Positions 43,234 to 53,924 of a stretch of 64,000 nucleotides of DNA are shown piece by piece (position 1 is the stretch's first letter; each line of letters starts with the position of its first letter). The stretch spans positions 1 through 64,000 of the forward strand of contig JAJCZR010000035.1 of the NCBI GenBank assembly GCA_029262295.1. The letters are read 5' to 3'. Made by a program: the position numbers and the translations under genes. Below the pieces are notes generated by a model that was given only the letters and a program-made list of their open reading frames with translations, made no database searches and was not told the origin of the DNA. The DNA comes from Deltaproteobacteria bacterium. Its GTDB lineage: Bacteria; Desulfobacterota_D; UBA1144; Nemesobacterales; Nemesobacteraceae.

Positions 43234-44448
43234 ATGCAAAGATCAATAAGTAAGATTTTTCAGCTTTCAATCCTACCCATTCTCTTTTTCCCTTTTCTCT
43301 TAAGCTGTGGCGGTGAAGAGAAGCCCCAAGTACCACCTCCCCCAAAAGTAACAGTTAGCAATCCCCTAGTTAGTGAAATAGTTGAATGGGATGAATATAC
43401 AGGAAGGCTTGATGCCATTGATTCAGTGGAAGTCAGGGCTAGGGTAAGTGGATATTTGCAGTCTATACATTTTGATGAAGGGGAAATAGTTGATAAAGGA
43501 AAACTCCTTTTAATTATTGATCCAAGACCTTTTCAGGCTGCTGTTAACCGAGCAGAGGGTGAGCTTCAATTAGCTAATGCAAGGCTAAAGCTCGCAAGGG
43601 ATAACTTGGCCAGGGCTAAAAAACTTTTAGATGCTCGTGCAATATCCAAAGAAGAGTTTGATACAAGGGCATCAGAGGTTGAACAGGCAAAAGCTTCAGT
43701 GGAATCTGCAAAAGCAGTGGTTGAAGAAGCCGCACTTAATCTAGAATTTACAGAAGTGAAAGCACCAATTCGTGGAAGAATAAGCAGGGAACTTGTAACA
43801 GAAGGAAATTTGATAAATGGTGGTACAGGCGGCACGCTGCTCACAACACTTGTCTCACTTGATCCTATTCACGTTTATTTTGAAGCTGATGAACGTTCGG
43901 TGTTGAAATATATTCGTCTAGACAGAAATGGTGCAAGGCCCAGTTCAAGAGAAACTGCAAATCCTGTTTATCTCGCACTTGTTGATGAAGAAGGATTTCC
44001 CCATAAAGGCAAGATGGATTTTGTAGATAACAGACTGGACCCAAACACCGGCACTATGACCGGACGTGCAATTTTTCCTAACCCAGATCTTATCTTGACC
44101 CCAGGGCTTTTTGGACGTGTACGCCTTCAGGGAAGCGCAAAATACGAAGCGCTTCAAATTCCGGATGAAGCAGTTGGAACTGACCAGTCTCAGAAGTTTG
44201 TACTTACTGTAAATGATGAAAATATTGTTGAGTATAAGAGGGTAGTTTTAGGTCCTGTTGTTAATGGTTTAAGGGTTGTGAGAGAAGGTCTCGAACCTGA
44301 TAATTTAGTAATAACCAAAGGAATTCAAAGATCAAGACCTGACTCCAAAGTAGACCCAATTACTGAGGAAATAAAAATTAAAAAAGACCCGAACACACCT
44401 GATCTTAGTGATATATCAATTCCTTCAGAGCAGAAACAGGAAAACTAA
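43234..44448 (+). CDS. RND efflux membrane fusion protein (lipoprotein)
   Basis: The ATG at 43234 is preferred over a frame open from 43168, because the extra 22 codons read through repeat-like sequence and would mask the signal peptide. The product starts with a lipoprotein signal ending LLSCGG. It has a barrel-sandwich hybrid (VRARVSGYLQSIHFDEGEIVDKG), an alpha hairpin near 105-170, and a beta-barrel domain (LDPNTGTMTGRAIFPNP). It is the AcrA-like adaptor of an HAE1 pump. The pump gene begins three bases downstream. Confidence 0.93.
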   Translation: MQRSISKIFQLSILPILFFPFLLSCGGEEKPQVPPPPKVTVSNPLVSEIVEWDEYTGRLDAIDSVEVRARVSGYLQSIHFDEGEIVDKGKLLLIIDPRPFQAAVNRAEGELQLANARLKLARDNLARAKKLLDARAISKEEFDTRASEVEQAKASVESAKAVVEEAALNLEFTEVKAPIRGRISRELVTEGNLINGGTGGTLLTTLVSLDPIHVYFEADERSVLKYIRLDRNGARPSSRETANPVYLALVDEEGFPHKGKMDFVDNRLDPNTGTMTGRAIFPNPDLILTPGLFGRVRLQGSAKYEALQIPDEAVGTDQSQKFVLTVNDENIVEYKRVVLGPVVNGLRVVREGLEPDNLVITKGIQRSRPDSKVDPITEEIKIKKDPNTPDLSDISIPSEQKQEN

Positions 44449-44451
44449 TAA

Positions 44452-47400
44452 ATGAAATTTGCTCATTTTTTTATTGATCGGCCTATCTTTGCATCAGTTA
44501 TTTCGATAATTTTAGTCATAGTAGGAATCATTGCATATACAACTCTTCCAATTTCGCAGTATCCGGAAGTAGTACCCCCTACAATTCAGGTAAGTGCTGC
44601 TTATCCCGGTGCAAACCCGGAGGTAATAGCCAAAACTGTTGCTTCTCCATTAGAGCAGGAAATTAACGGTGTTGAGAATATGCTTTATATGTCGTCTCAA
44701 AGTACAAATGACGGCAGAATGACCCTTACAGTTACTTTTGAGCTTGGAACTGATCTAGATACTGCACAAGTATTAGTACAAAACCGTGTTTCCATAGCAG
44801 AACCGAGGCTTCCTGAGCAGGTAAGGGCTTTAGGAGTTACAACTCAAAAAAACTCTCCCGATCTTTTAATGGTAGTGCATCTGCTATCGCCGGATGAAAG
44901 ATTTGATCAGCTCTATATAAGCAACTACGCATTTATCCAGATCAGGGATGTGCTCTCACGTCTTGAAGGCGTGGGAAGTGTAAATGTGTTTGGGGCAAGC
45001 GACTACAGTATGCGCGTTTGGCTTGATCCTGAAAAGCTCAGCTTTTTAAACCTTACTACTACTGATGTTGTTAACGCACTCAGAGGCCAGAACCTTCAGG
45101 TGGCAGCAGGAGTGATCGGGCAGCCCCCTGTACCGAAGGGTAATGCTTTTCAGTTTGCTGTAAATACTACAGGCCGATTGGAAAGAGAACAGCAATTTGA
45201 CGACATAGTTGTTAAAACAGGACAGGATGGCCGAATAACAAGGCTTGAAGATGTTGCCAGAATAGAACTTGGAGCGCAGAACTACTCAGTTAACTCATAT
45301 TTGGATGGTGACCCTGCGATAGCTTTGGTTATTTCCCAAAGGCCAGGTAGCAATGCACTAAGTACAGCTGAATCAATCCGCACTACTATGGCTGAGCTTT
45401 CTCCCAGATTCCCGGAGGGTCTTGAATATAAAATAATTTACGATCCCACTAAATTTGTGGAGCAATCAATTGATGAAGTAATAAAAACACTTTTTGAGGC
45501 ATTTCTACTGGTTTTAATAGTAATACTTATTTTTCTTCAGGACTGGCGTGCGACTATTATTCCGCTAATTGCCATACCTGTCTCAATAATTGGTACATTT
45601 GCAGTAATGGCTGGTATTGGTTTCTCACTTAATAATTTATCTCTTTTCGGACTTGTTCTTGCCATCGGTATTGTTGTTGATGATGCAATAATAGTGGTGG
45701 AGAACGTTCAAAGGAATATCGATGATGGTTTGCCCGTAAGGGAAGCGACCCGAAAAGCTATGAACGAGGTTGGTGGCGCAATTGTGGCAAGCGTTGTAGT
45801 GCTTAGTGCAGTATTTATTCCCACTGCTTTTTTAGGCGGTATTTCTGGACAGTTTTATAAACAGTTTGCTATAACAATTGCTGTATCTACTGCAATTTCG
45901 GCGCTAAATTCGTTAACCCTAAGCCCAGCTCTTTGTGCCTTACTCTTTAAAGCTAAAGGTGAGGAAAAAGACAGGTTCGGAAAAATGTGGGATTTTGTAC
46001 TGGGATGGTTTTTTAGAAGATTCAATACTGTATTTGACAAAATTACCTCTGTTTATATAAAAAGTGTTGGAAAAATTATTAGAAAAAGCGCTGTTTCTCT
46101 TGTTGTTTATGCTGTGCTTATTGGTTTTACAGTATTTATGTTTACCAAAGTTCCAACAGGTTTTATACCCGAGCAGGATCAGGGTTATTTGATTGTTAGT
46201 ATTCAGCTGCCTGATGGAGCTTCACTTGAACGAACTGATGAAGTTATACATAAGGCAGAAAAAATAATTCTGGATACTCCAGGAATTGAAAACGCTGTGG
46301 CATTTGCCGGATTTTCCGGTGCCACAAGGACAAACAGCTCAAATTCAGGAGCAATCTTTACCCCATTCATTGATTTTAAAGAAAGGATAAAACAAGGCAT
46401 TACAGCAGAAAGCATTGCCGGAGATCTTCAGGGCAGGCTTTTTGGAATACAGGAGGCATTTATAGTTGTTATTCAGCCACCGAGCGTAAGAGGGCTTGGC
46501 ACTTCTGGCGGCTTCAGTATGCAGGTGCAGGATAGAATTGGTGCCGGCTTTGATGAATTACAAAATACTACAAATCAAATTATAGGTGCGGGAAACCAGG
46601 ATCCCGAACTGGTCAGGCTTTTTACAAGTTTTCGCGCCAATACTCCTCAGCTGTTTGTGGATATAGACAGGATAAAGGCTTCACAGCTTGATGTACCTAT
46701 TGAAAATATTTTTAACACACTTCAGATTTATCTGGGCTCATTCTTTGTTAATGACTTCAACCTTTTTGGAAGAACCTATCAGGTGAGAGCACAGGCTGAT
46801 TCTAACTACAGGCTTGAGCCTGAAGACATTCTAAAGCTCAGAACAAGAAATGAGACTGGGCAGATGGTGCCGTTGGGTTCGGTGGCGGATGTGATTTTTA
46901 CAAGCGGACCAGACAGGGTGGAGCGCTACAACCTTTTTCCTTCTGCAGGAATAAGTGGACAGGCTGCACCCGGATTCAGCTCCGGACAGGCCTTATCAAA
47001 AATGGAGAAGTTTGCTGAGGAAATGCTTCCTGACGGCTTTGGATATGAATGGACTGATCTTTCATATCAGCAAAAAAAGGCTGCCAACACCGCTATTCTC
47101 ATATTTCCTCTTTGCGTATTGTTAGTATTTTTAATTTTAGCAGCGCAGTATGAAAGCTTATCTTTGCCACTTGCTGTAATTCTAATTGTCCCTATGTGTA
47201 TTCTCTTTGCAATTATAGGTGTATGGATTCGTGGACAGGATAATAACATACTTACCCAGATAGGATTTATAGTTTTGGTTGGTCTAGCTGCAAAGAATGC
47301 GATATTGATAGTTGAATTTGCAAAACAGCTTCAGGAAGAAGGTATGAACCGCTTTGAGGCCGCAGTTGAGGCCTGTAAATTAAGGTTAAGGCCTATTTTA

Positions 47401-47598
47401 ATGACATCTTTTGCATTTATTCTAGGTGTTGTGCCGCTTGTTATAGCACAAGGACCTGGTTCAGAGATGCGACAGGCATTGGGGACCGCGGTTTTCAGTG
47501 GCATGCTAGGAGTTACCTTGTTTGGACTTTTTCTCACACCTATTTTTTACGTTGTTATTATGAAATTTGCAGGAAGTAAAAAAAATGAAAGTATTTAA
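44452..47598 (+). CDS. RND multidrug efflux permease (HAE1 family)
   Basis: The 1048-residue AcrB-like transporter has FFIDRPIFASVISIILVIVG at the start, two large periplasmic loops and twelve helices. Helix 4 holds the proton-relay Asp pair (IGIVVDDAIIVVENV). Further marks are QDWRATIIPLIAIPVSIIGTF, PTGFIPEQDQGYL and GLAAKNAILIVEFA in helix 10 with the relay Lys. It exports hydrophobic and amphiphilic compounds with proton antiport. It lies between adaptor and outer-membrane genes in one operon. Confidence 0.97.
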   Translation: MKFAHFFIDRPIFASVISIILVIVGIIAYTTLPISQYPEVVPPTIQVSAAYPGANPEVIAKTVASPLEQEINGVENMLYMSSQSTNDGRMTLTVTFELGTDLDTAQVLVQNRVSIAEPRLPEQVRALGVTTQKNSPDLLMVVHLLSPDERFDQLYISNYAFIQIRDVLSRLEGVGSVNVFGASDYSMRVWLDPEKLSFLNLTTTDVVNALRGQNLQVAAGVIGQPPVPKGNAFQFAVNTTGRLEREQQFDDIVVKTGQDGRITRLEDVARIELGAQNYSVNSYLDGDPAIALVISQRPGSNALSTAESIRTTMAELSPRFPEGLEYKIIYDPTKFVEQSIDEVIKTLFEAFLLVLIVILIFLQDWRATIIPLIAIPVSIIGTFAVMAGIGFSLNNLSLFGLVLAIGIVVDDAIIVVENVQRNIDDGLPVREATRKAMNEVGGAIVASVVVLSAVFIPTAFLGGISGQFYKQFAITIAVSTAISALNSLTLSPALCALLFKAKGEEKDRFGKMWDFVLGWFFRRFNTVFDKITSVYIKSVGKIIRKSAVSLVVYAVLIGFTVFMFTKVPTGFIPEQDQGYLIVSIQLPDGASLERTDEVIHKAEKIILDTPGIENAVAFAGFSGATRTNSSNSGAIFTPFIDFKERIKQGITAESIAGDLQGRLFGIQEAFIVVIQPPSVRGLGTSGGFSMQVQDRIGAGFDELQNTTNQIIGAGNQDPELVRLFTSFRANTPQLFVDIDRIKASQLDVPIENIFNTLQIYLGSFFVNDFNLFGRTYQVRAQADSNYRLEPEDILKLRTRNETGQMVPLGSVADVIFTSGPDRVERYNLFPSAGISGQAAPGFSSGQALSKMEKFAEEMLPDGFGYEWTDLSYQQKKAANTAILIFPLCVLLVFLILAAQYESLSLPLAVILIVPMCILFAIIGVWIRGQDNNILTQIGFIVLVGLAAKNAILIVEFAKQLQEEGMNRFEAAVEACKLRLRPILMTSFAFILGVVPLVIAQGPGSEMRQALGTAVFSGMLGVTLFGLFLTPIFYVVIMKFAGSKKNESI

Positions 47599-49093
47599 CA
47601 CTAGTATTTTTATAATTTTTATTCTAGGTGCTTTTTTATTCACTAGCTGTGCAGTGGGGCCTAATTACAAAAAACCTGAAACAATAACTTCGGATGATTT
47701 TGCAAACGAAAAATTTGAGAGATACAAAGATGAGAGCGTTGAAATTTTTTGGTGGACAGGCTACGAAGATGAAAAGCTAAATGATCTCGTTAACCTTGTT
47801 TTGGATGGAAATCTGGATTTAAAGATAGCCACTGCAAGAGTGATCGAAGCGAGAGCTATCAGGACAGGAACTACTCTGGAGCTTTTCCCGATAATAACAT
47901 CTGAGGCATCATATACCCGTCAGAGATTTAGCAGACAAACCGGGTTTGGTTTTGGAACGGCGGGAGCAGAGCGTGAATTTAATCTTTTTGATGCAGGTTT
48001 TGATGCCACATGGGAACTTGATTTTTTTGGAAGGGTAAGGCGCCAAAGAGAAGCCGAGACAGCAGAAATTGAAGCTGTCCTTGCATCGAGAAGGGATATT
48101 CTTGTTACCCTTCTGGCCGAGACAGCAAGAAATTATTTTGAACTACGTGGTACTCAAAATCAACTTGAAGTTGCAAAGAAAAATGCAAATAATCAGCAGG
48201 AAACTTTTGATCTTACAAACGCTCTACTTGAAGGCGGCAGAGGAACCGAGCTTGACACTTCAAGAGCAAATGCACAGTTGAAATCCACGCTCGCAACTAT
48301 TCCTCCACTTGAGACCCAGATTAAAAGAGCTCTGCACAGGTTAAGTGTGTTAACTGGGAAAGAGCCCACAGCTTTATATGAAGAGCTGCTTGAACCTGAG
48401 TCCATACCCGAACTGCCTGAATTTGTTTCTATCGGCAATCCTGAGGAACTTTTGAGAAGAAGGCAGGATATTAGATTTGCAGAGCGAAGCCTAGCTGCAG
48501 CAACTGCAAGAATAGGTGTGGCAGTGGCCGATCTTTTTCCGCGAGTTACTATTCTTGGAAGTATTGGTCTTTCAGCAGATACATTTACAGGTTTAGGTGA
48601 TAGCGGTGCAGAAAGATTTGCTATCGGGCCCAGTATTACCTGGGCAGCTTTTGATCTTGGAAGAGTAAAAGCCGGAATAGATGCTTCTGATGCAAGAGCG
48701 CAGGCTGCGCTTGCAGAGTATGAACTAACAGTTCTTACGGCTCTTGAAGGAACAGAAAATGCACTTATTGATTTTGCAAAAGAGCTGGAACGAAGGGAAT
48801 ATTTGAGAGAAGCGGCTGAATCAAGTGAGAAGGCAGTTGAGCTTTCCCGACTCAGGTATCAGTTTGGAGTTGCAGATTTTCTCACCGTGCTCGATGCCGA
48901 AAGAAGATTGCTTGAAGCTCAGGATGAACTTGCAAGAAGCGAGACAAGAACTGCGACTGCGCTAGTAGCTGTTTATAAGGAGCTTGGCGGCGGCTGGGAG
49001 ATAGAGTATGAAAAGGCCGGTTATGAAATTCCCAAAGTTGGTTCTTATGAAGGCAATGTTGAAAAAGTGTATGAAAGTCAAAAAGCTGAATGA
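47585..49093 (+). CDS. RND efflux outer-membrane factor (NodT/OprM family lipoprotein)
   Basis: The ATG at 47585 follows AGGAAGT and overlaps the end of the permease by 14 bases; a start at 47567 is less well supported. The product has a lipobox FTSCAVGPNYKKPE, then WWTGYEDEKLNDLV and paired TolC-type domains with long coiled coils (LRRRQDIRFAERSLAAATA; SRLRYQFGVADFLTVLDAERRLLEAQDELA). It forms the outer-membrane channel of the pump. Confidence 0.95.
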   Translation: MKVFNTSIFIIFILGAFLFTSCAVGPNYKKPETITSDDFANEKFERYKDESVEIFWWTGYEDEKLNDLVNLVLDGNLDLKIATARVIEARAIRTGTTLELFPIITSEASYTRQRFSRQTGFGFGTAGAEREFNLFDAGFDATWELDFFGRVRRQREAETAEIEAVLASRRDILVTLLAETARNYFELRGTQNQLEVAKKNANNQQETFDLTNALLEGGRGTELDTSRANAQLKSTLATIPPLETQIKRALHRLSVLTGKEPTALYEELLEPESIPELPEFVSIGNPEELLRRRQDIRFAERSLAAATARIGVAVADLFPRVTILGSIGLSADTFTGLGDSGAERFAIGPSITWAAFDLGRVKAGIDASDARAQAALAEYELTVLTALEGTENALIDFAKELERREYLREAAESSEKAVELSRLRYQFGVADFLTVLDAERRLLEAQDELARSETRTATALVAVYKELGGGWEIEYEKAGYEIPKVGSYEGNVEKVYESQKAE

Positions 49094-49240
49094 TGTTTTT
49101 TTTAGGGCTAAAGTTAAAACAACTTCTGTATAATATTTAATATTTTGCTAGTGAGTTTAAAAAAATAAACATAGAAAAGTGCAGTTATTCCCATTTTCAG
49201 GTATTACTTATTAGTTAAAATTTATTTTTAAACACATAAA

Positions 49241-50047
49241 ATGGAAGAAATAACAATAAAGAAAAACAAAGTACCTGCCATTGGTCTTGGCACATGGCTC
49301 CTTTCTGGTGATGAATGTGTTAAGTGTGTAGAGCATGCTTTAGGGCTTGGATATAGGCACATTGATACCGCTCAGATATATGAAAACGAAAAACAAATAG
49401 GTAAGGCAATTAAAAAATCTTCGGTTAGTCGCGGGGAAATTTTCCTTGTAGATAAAATATCCACATCCAATTTTAGTTATGATGATGCAATTAAAAGCAC
49501 CGAGGAAAGTCTTGATAATTTCCAAACTGATTATGTAGATCTTCTTTTGATGCACTGGCCTAATAACTCAGTTCCACTTGAAGAAACCCTTGATGCTATG
49601 AATGAGCTTAAAGAAAGTGGAAAGGCCAAAAATATTGGTCTTAGCAACTTTCCTCCATCACTTATGCTTAAAGCGGCTGAAAAAATTAAGATATTTTGTA
49701 ATCAGATTGAATATCATCCTTATTTATCACAGGATACTCTCATCAGACAGTCCAAAAGAATGAAGTATATAATTACGGCTTACTGCCCTATTGCCAAAGG
49801 TAGGGTGCTTAAAGATGGTAACATTCGGGAGATAGCCGACAGGTATGAAAAATCGCCGGTGCAGATTACCCTCAGGTGGCTTTTCCAACAGGGAGTTGCA
49901 ACAATTCCTAAATCTGCCGATTTTGACCACATGAAAGAAAACATTGAAATCTTCGATTTTGAGTTAAGTCGTGATGACATGAAAATCATTAGTTCACTTG
50001 AGATGGACCTTCATCTTGACCCTGTAAGTTATCTTGCAAGCGATTAA
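49241..50047 (+). CDS. Aldo/keto reductase
   Basis: The 268-residue TIM-barrel enzyme has IGLGTWLLSG, then YRHIDTAQIYENEKQIG with catalytic Asp and Tyr near residues 46-51, a Lys in FLVDKIS, and the active His in LLLMHWPN near 105. The NADPH end has TIPKSADFDHMKENI. It reduces aldehydes or ketones; the substrate is not predictable. It is followed after 41 bases by the ArsR gene. Confidence 0.93.
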   Translation: MEEITIKKNKVPAIGLGTWLLSGDECVKCVEHALGLGYRHIDTAQIYENEKQIGKAIKKSSVSRGEIFLVDKISTSNFSYDDAIKSTEESLDNFQTDYVDLLLMHWPNNSVPLEETLDAMNELKESGKAKNIGLSNFPPSLMLKAAEKIKIFCNQIEYHPYLSQDTLIRQSKRMKYIITAYCPIAKGRVLKDGNIREIADRYEKSPVQITLRWLFQQGVATIPKSADFDHMKENIEIFDFELSRDDMKIISSLEMDLHLDPVSYLASD

Positions 50048-50088
50048 ATCTGTAGCAAATTGTCTGAAATTGTATTAACATAATTTCT

Positions 50089-50397
50089 ATGACATCTGAA
50101 TTATCAAATTCCATCGACAGGGCAGAGTTGTTTAAAGCCCTTGCAGATGAAACGCGACTCAAAATTGTTCACGCACTTTTTGATGGTGAAAAATGCGTTT
50201 CAGATCTTATGTCTGAACTAGACCTTGCCCAGTCTCATGTTTCCCACCATTTAAAAATATTAAAAGTATCTGGGATTATTGAATCCAAAAGAGATGGCCA
50301 TAAGATTAACTACTTTCTTTCACCTGGAGTCAGAAAAACTATTGATGAAGATAATGAATCGCTCGATCTTGGTTGCTGTGAAGTAAACTTCAAATAA
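50089..50397 (+). CDS. ArsR family transcriptional regulator
   Basis: The 102-residue winged helix protein has LFKALADETRLKIVHALFDGEKCVSDLM near residue 14 and the recognition helix LAQSHVSHHLKILKVSGIIESKRDGHKINYFL. The metal box usual in ArsR (CVC) is reduced to one Cys, KCVSD, but two further Cys lie at the end (LDLGCCEVNF). Arsenite- or redox-type sensing through these is possible. No arsenic resistance gene is nearby. Confidence 0.88.
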   Translation: MTSELSNSIDRAELFKALADETRLKIVHALFDGEKCVSDLMSELDLAQSHVSHHLKILKVSGIIESKRDGHKINYFLSPGVRKTIDEDNESLDLGCCEVNFK

Positions 50398-50455
50398 CAA
50401 TTTTCAAAAAACCTCATATTATAGAACTAAATTCAGAAACTTAATCAAACAGGTT

Positions 50456-51778
50456 TTATACTTTTTTTATGTGATCGATTTTAAAATATTTTTTTACAAA
50501 TATTAATGAGAGTAACATTATAACAATATGATATCCAAGATAAGCCCAGGCAGCCCCAATGAAAGAATAGTCGGGCACCAGTAAAAATAACAATATTACA
50601 TATACTATTGTGGAGGCGATATTTATAATGTTTTTGGTGCCTGCCCTTCCAAGGGCAAGTAGTAGAGGGTTTGCCCAAAAAATTGGTTGAGAAAATATTA
50701 CTGTCAATGCAATTATCCTTAAGGCTAAGGAAGCTTCAATATATTCTTTCCCATAAAAAAGGTTCAACAAAATTTGGGGAAATAAAATAATTGTAATTGT
50801 TACTGGGACGGTAATTAACAGTAGTTTTTTTGTCAGATATTTTATGGAATCTTTTATTTTGCTAATAGGTTCATTAGCCAGCATTTTTACCAGTTCAGGA
50901 TAAATTGATAGATAAAACTGATTGGAAATTTCCATTATTATTTTTAATATTGATTTGGCAACTTTATAGAATGCAGCAGCTTCTCCGCCTGCAAAATAAC
51001 CCAGGGCCAAAATTCCTAAATGATTATCACCCGCCATAACCAATGTGCCGTTTAGGCTTGTATTACCCAAAAACCATCCTATTTCCCCCCACTGATCCCT
51101 TATTGATCTAATGTTTGCACTCCACCATCTTCGAATCTTCATTTTGTTCAAGTAAATTGAAACAGCTGTAACTCTTATGATTAATCCAACTACACTCGAG
51201 ATTATATACACAAAAAGTACCCCCTTTATTTCAAATCCTAAATAAAGGGCAATTGACACAAATACAAGTTTGAAAAAATTTACAAAAGAAGATGTGTATG
51301 CAATGACACTAAATTTATCAAAGACCCTTAGTATCGCATCTGAAGTTCTGTTGGATGTATCGATGAGTAAACTTAACGAGTATATGTAAATAAGAGTTTC
51401 CGCACCGGAAGAGTGAATGAATAGTTTGTTTGCAATTTTTGCCGATCCAATAACAATGAAAAAAGCGAGAATCCCGCTTGAAATATCAATCAGATACGAA
51501 AGTTTTACCATTGCGCGGGCTTTATTGTTTTCGCTATTTGAAAGATAAGTTCCGATATATTTTGTGGCTGTTTCCCATACCCTGAAATCAAAGAGTTTAT
51601 TGATGATATCCACATATGCTATAACTAATACCATCAGTCCATAATCTTTAACTCCAAGTGCCCTTGCGACAATAATAATTTGAAGTGCATTAAATAGACC
51701 TGAAGCAGTTTTCCCGCCTAAAAGCCAAAAAGTATTTTTTAATAATCTTTTGTTTGTTTCCATGGAAGCTTCATCCAA
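50456..51778 (-). CDS. Wzx-like polysaccharide flippase
   Basis: The 440-residue protein has about twelve helices and the start KNTFWLLGGKTASGLFNALQIIIVARALGVKDYGLMVL, the pattern of RfbX/Wzx and MurJ-related oligosaccharide flippases. Wzx moves lipid-linked O-antigen or exopolysaccharide units across the inner membrane. The divergent asparagine synthetase-like gene is often found in such glycan loci. No polymerase or transferase accompanies it in the window. Confidence 0.85.
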   Translation of the reverse strand: MDEASMETNKRLLKNTFWLLGGKTASGLFNALQIIIVARALGVKDYGLMVLVIAYVDIINKLFDFRVWETATKYIGTYLSNSENNKARAMVKLSYLIDISSGILAFFIVIGSAKIANKLFIHSSGAETLIYIYSLSLLIDTSNRTSDAILRVFDKFSVIAYTSSFVNFFKLVFVSIALYLGFEIKGVLFVYIISSVVGLIIRVTAVSIYLNKMKIRRWWSANIRSIRDQWGEIGWFLGNTSLNGTLVMAGDNHLGILALGYFAGGEAAAFYKVAKSILKIIMEISNQFYLSIYPELVKMLANEPISKIKDSIKYLTKKLLLITVPVTITIILFPQILLNLFYGKEYIEASLALRIIALTVIFSQPIFWANPLLLALGRAGTKNIINIASTIVYVILLFLLVPDYSFIGAAWAYLGYHIVIMLLSLIFVKKYFKIDHIKKV

Positions 51779-51912
51779 AAATGTCTTTTTAAGTTTAACT
51801 TTGAGATCTGTAATCTAAACAACATTACAAATTTGTAATGCTTCTGAAAGGTTTCCGCAAGCTCCATCCCCCATTGTATTATGAAGAACTTTTCTGCAAA
51901 AGGAGCAATAAA

Positions 51913-53790
51913 TTGTGCGGTATTGTTGGTTACTGTAATTATAAATGCGGGGTCGATTATTCAACTTTAATTTCAATGAGGGATTCTCTCACTTATAGGG
52001 GCCCTGATGATGCTGGAGTATATATTGATGAGGACAATGGAGTAGGACTTGGGCATAGAAGACTGTCAATTCTTGATTTATCTTCATTAGGCCACCAACC
52101 AATGTCTAATTCAGATGGCTCTATATGGATTACATACAATGGAGAAGTGTATAACTATAAAGAGATAAGGGAGCAGTTGGTAATTAAAGGCCATTCGTTC
52201 AAAAGCAATACTGACACCGAAGTAGTGCTTAAAGCTTATGAGGAGTGGGGAATAGAATGTGTTCATAAATTTGTGGGCATGTTTGCCTTGGCAATTTGGG
52301 ATAAAAAAATTAAAAGATTGTATCTTTTGAGAGACAGGGCAGGAGTGAAACCGCTTTTTTATTATCAAAATGATAATATCCTTCTTTTCGGATCAGAACT
52401 TAAAGCACTAATGGCTCACCCCGATTTTAAAAGGGATATCAATCACAGTGTGATGCCTTTTTATCTTAGATATGGTTATATTCCAACATCACAAACCATT
52501 TTTGATAATACTTATAAACTACCTCCCGGCCACTATCTTTCTTTTGAGAACAATACAATTAAAGAAACTAAGTACTGGGATATAGTGGATAGTTATTTAG
52601 AGGGCCCGTTACATAAAAACCAGGATACAATAACCGAAGAACTTGAAATGTTGATGACAGAGGCATTTAACTACAGGCTTATATCCGATGTGCCTACAGG
52701 AATTTTTTTAAGTGGGGGTATTGATTCCAGCATTGTAACTGCACTTCTTCAGAAAAATACAAACACCCAGCTTAAAACTTTTACAATTGGTTTTAACGAA
52801 AACAAGTTTAATGAGGCAAAGTGGGCAAAAAAAATTGCAAATCACCTTGAGACGGATCATACGGAATATTATTTTTCTGTGGATGAATGTATTGATTTAA
52901 TTCCTGAAATGCCTTCCATTTATGATGAACCTTTTGCTGATAATTCTGCAATACCCACATATTTGCTTTCAAAACTTGCCGGTAAAGATGTAAAAGTGGT
53001 ACTTTCTGCGGACGGCGGAGACGAACTTTTTTGTGGTTATGATCGATATAAATCAATCAGTTCTTTATATTCGTTGTTGCCTCATATCCCGGAATGTCTA
53101 AGAAATACAATAATTTTTACACTTAATAAAATTAACCCCAATAAAGATAAACATAAAAAATGGATAAATATAATTAATGAGTCGGGTAAAAAAAATCTTT
53201 TGAATATGCATAAATTCAAGATAAATAAGTGGTTGCCTGACGACATTGAAAATGTATTGTGCCGGATGCCTGAATATGGGCCGAAAACATATTTTGAAGA
53301 CACTTTTTCCAAATTACAGGGATCTAGCCCCATTGATCAGATGATGGCAACAGATTTTAAAACATTTCTTCTTGACGATATTCTTGCGAAAGTAGACAGG
53401 GCAAGCATGCATGCGAGTATTGAGGCAAGAGAGCCCTTTCTTGACCACAGGCTCGTAGAATATTCTGCAAGAATTCCTCTTTCACTCAAACATAAAAATA
53501 GATCAAGCAAATATATATTAAAACAAATTTTATATAAACATGTCCCTCGAAACCTGGTGGATCGTCCCAAACAAGGATTTGTAATCCCTCTATCAAAATG
53601 GCTAAAAGGCAGTTTGAATCCGCTAATGATGGATTATTTAAGTGAAGACAGGCTGAAACGCGGGGGTATTTTTCAGCCTAAAGTTGTAAAACAATGTATA
53701 AAAGATTTTCACGATGGAATATTAAATGTACATAAATTATGGTTTATCCTGTCATTTGAGATGTGGAGGGAAAAATGGCTCCCAAGTTGA
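51913..53790 (+). CDS. asnB: Asparagine synthetase (glutamine-hydrolysing)
   Basis: TTG at 51913 is chosen because AAAAGGAG lies eight bases upstream and the second codon is Cys (CGIVGY), which must be N-terminal as glutaminase nucleophile after Met removal. A longer frame from 51838 would bury it. The class II glutaminase domain (to about residue 190, TYRGPDDAG and TYNGEVYNY) precedes the synthetase domain with GIFLSGGIDSSIV near 263 and SADGGDELFCGYDRY. The total is 625 residues. It amidates Asp, or another carboxylate in glycan assembly. Confidence 0.93.
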   Translation: MCGIVGYCNYKCGVDYSTLISMRDSLTYRGPDDAGVYIDEDNGVGLGHRRLSILDLSSLGHQPMSNSDGSIWITYNGEVYNYKEIREQLVIKGHSFKSNTDTEVVLKAYEEWGIECVHKFVGMFALAIWDKKIKRLYLLRDRAGVKPLFYYQNDNILLFGSELKALMAHPDFKRDINHSVMPFYLRYGYIPTSQTIFDNTYKLPPGHYLSFENNTIKETKYWDIVDSYLEGPLHKNQDTITEELEMLMTEAFNYRLISDVPTGIFLSGGIDSSIVTALLQKNTNTQLKTFTIGFNENKFNEAKWAKKIANHLETDHTEYYFSVDECIDLIPEMPSIYDEPFADNSAIPTYLLSKLAGKDVKVVLSADGGDELFCGYDRYKSISSLYSLLPHIPECLRNTIIFTLNKINPNKDKHKKWINIINESGKKNLLNMHKFKINKWLPDDIENVLCRMPEYGPKTYFEDTFSKLQGSSPIDQMMATDFKTFLLDDILAKVDRASMHASIEAREPFLDHRLVEYSARIPLSLKHKNRSSKYILKQILYKHVPRNLVDRPKQGFVIPLSKWLKGSLNPLMMDYLSEDRLKRGGIFQPKVVKQCIKDFHDGILNVHKLWFILSFEMWREKWLPS

Positions 53791-53924
53791 CTAAAATTAT
53801 TTATGTAAGGATTAAAACTGACAGTATGAAAAAATAAAATTTTTTATTTGCAAACATCAAACTATTTAGATACTTTGATGCGTATATTAAACCAATATTA
53901 AAAAGTGTATACGAATATTTATCT

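Noticed and set aside
49094-49240. Gap after the RND operon as possible terminator
   Set aside because: A T run follows the stop codon but no convincing stem precedes it.
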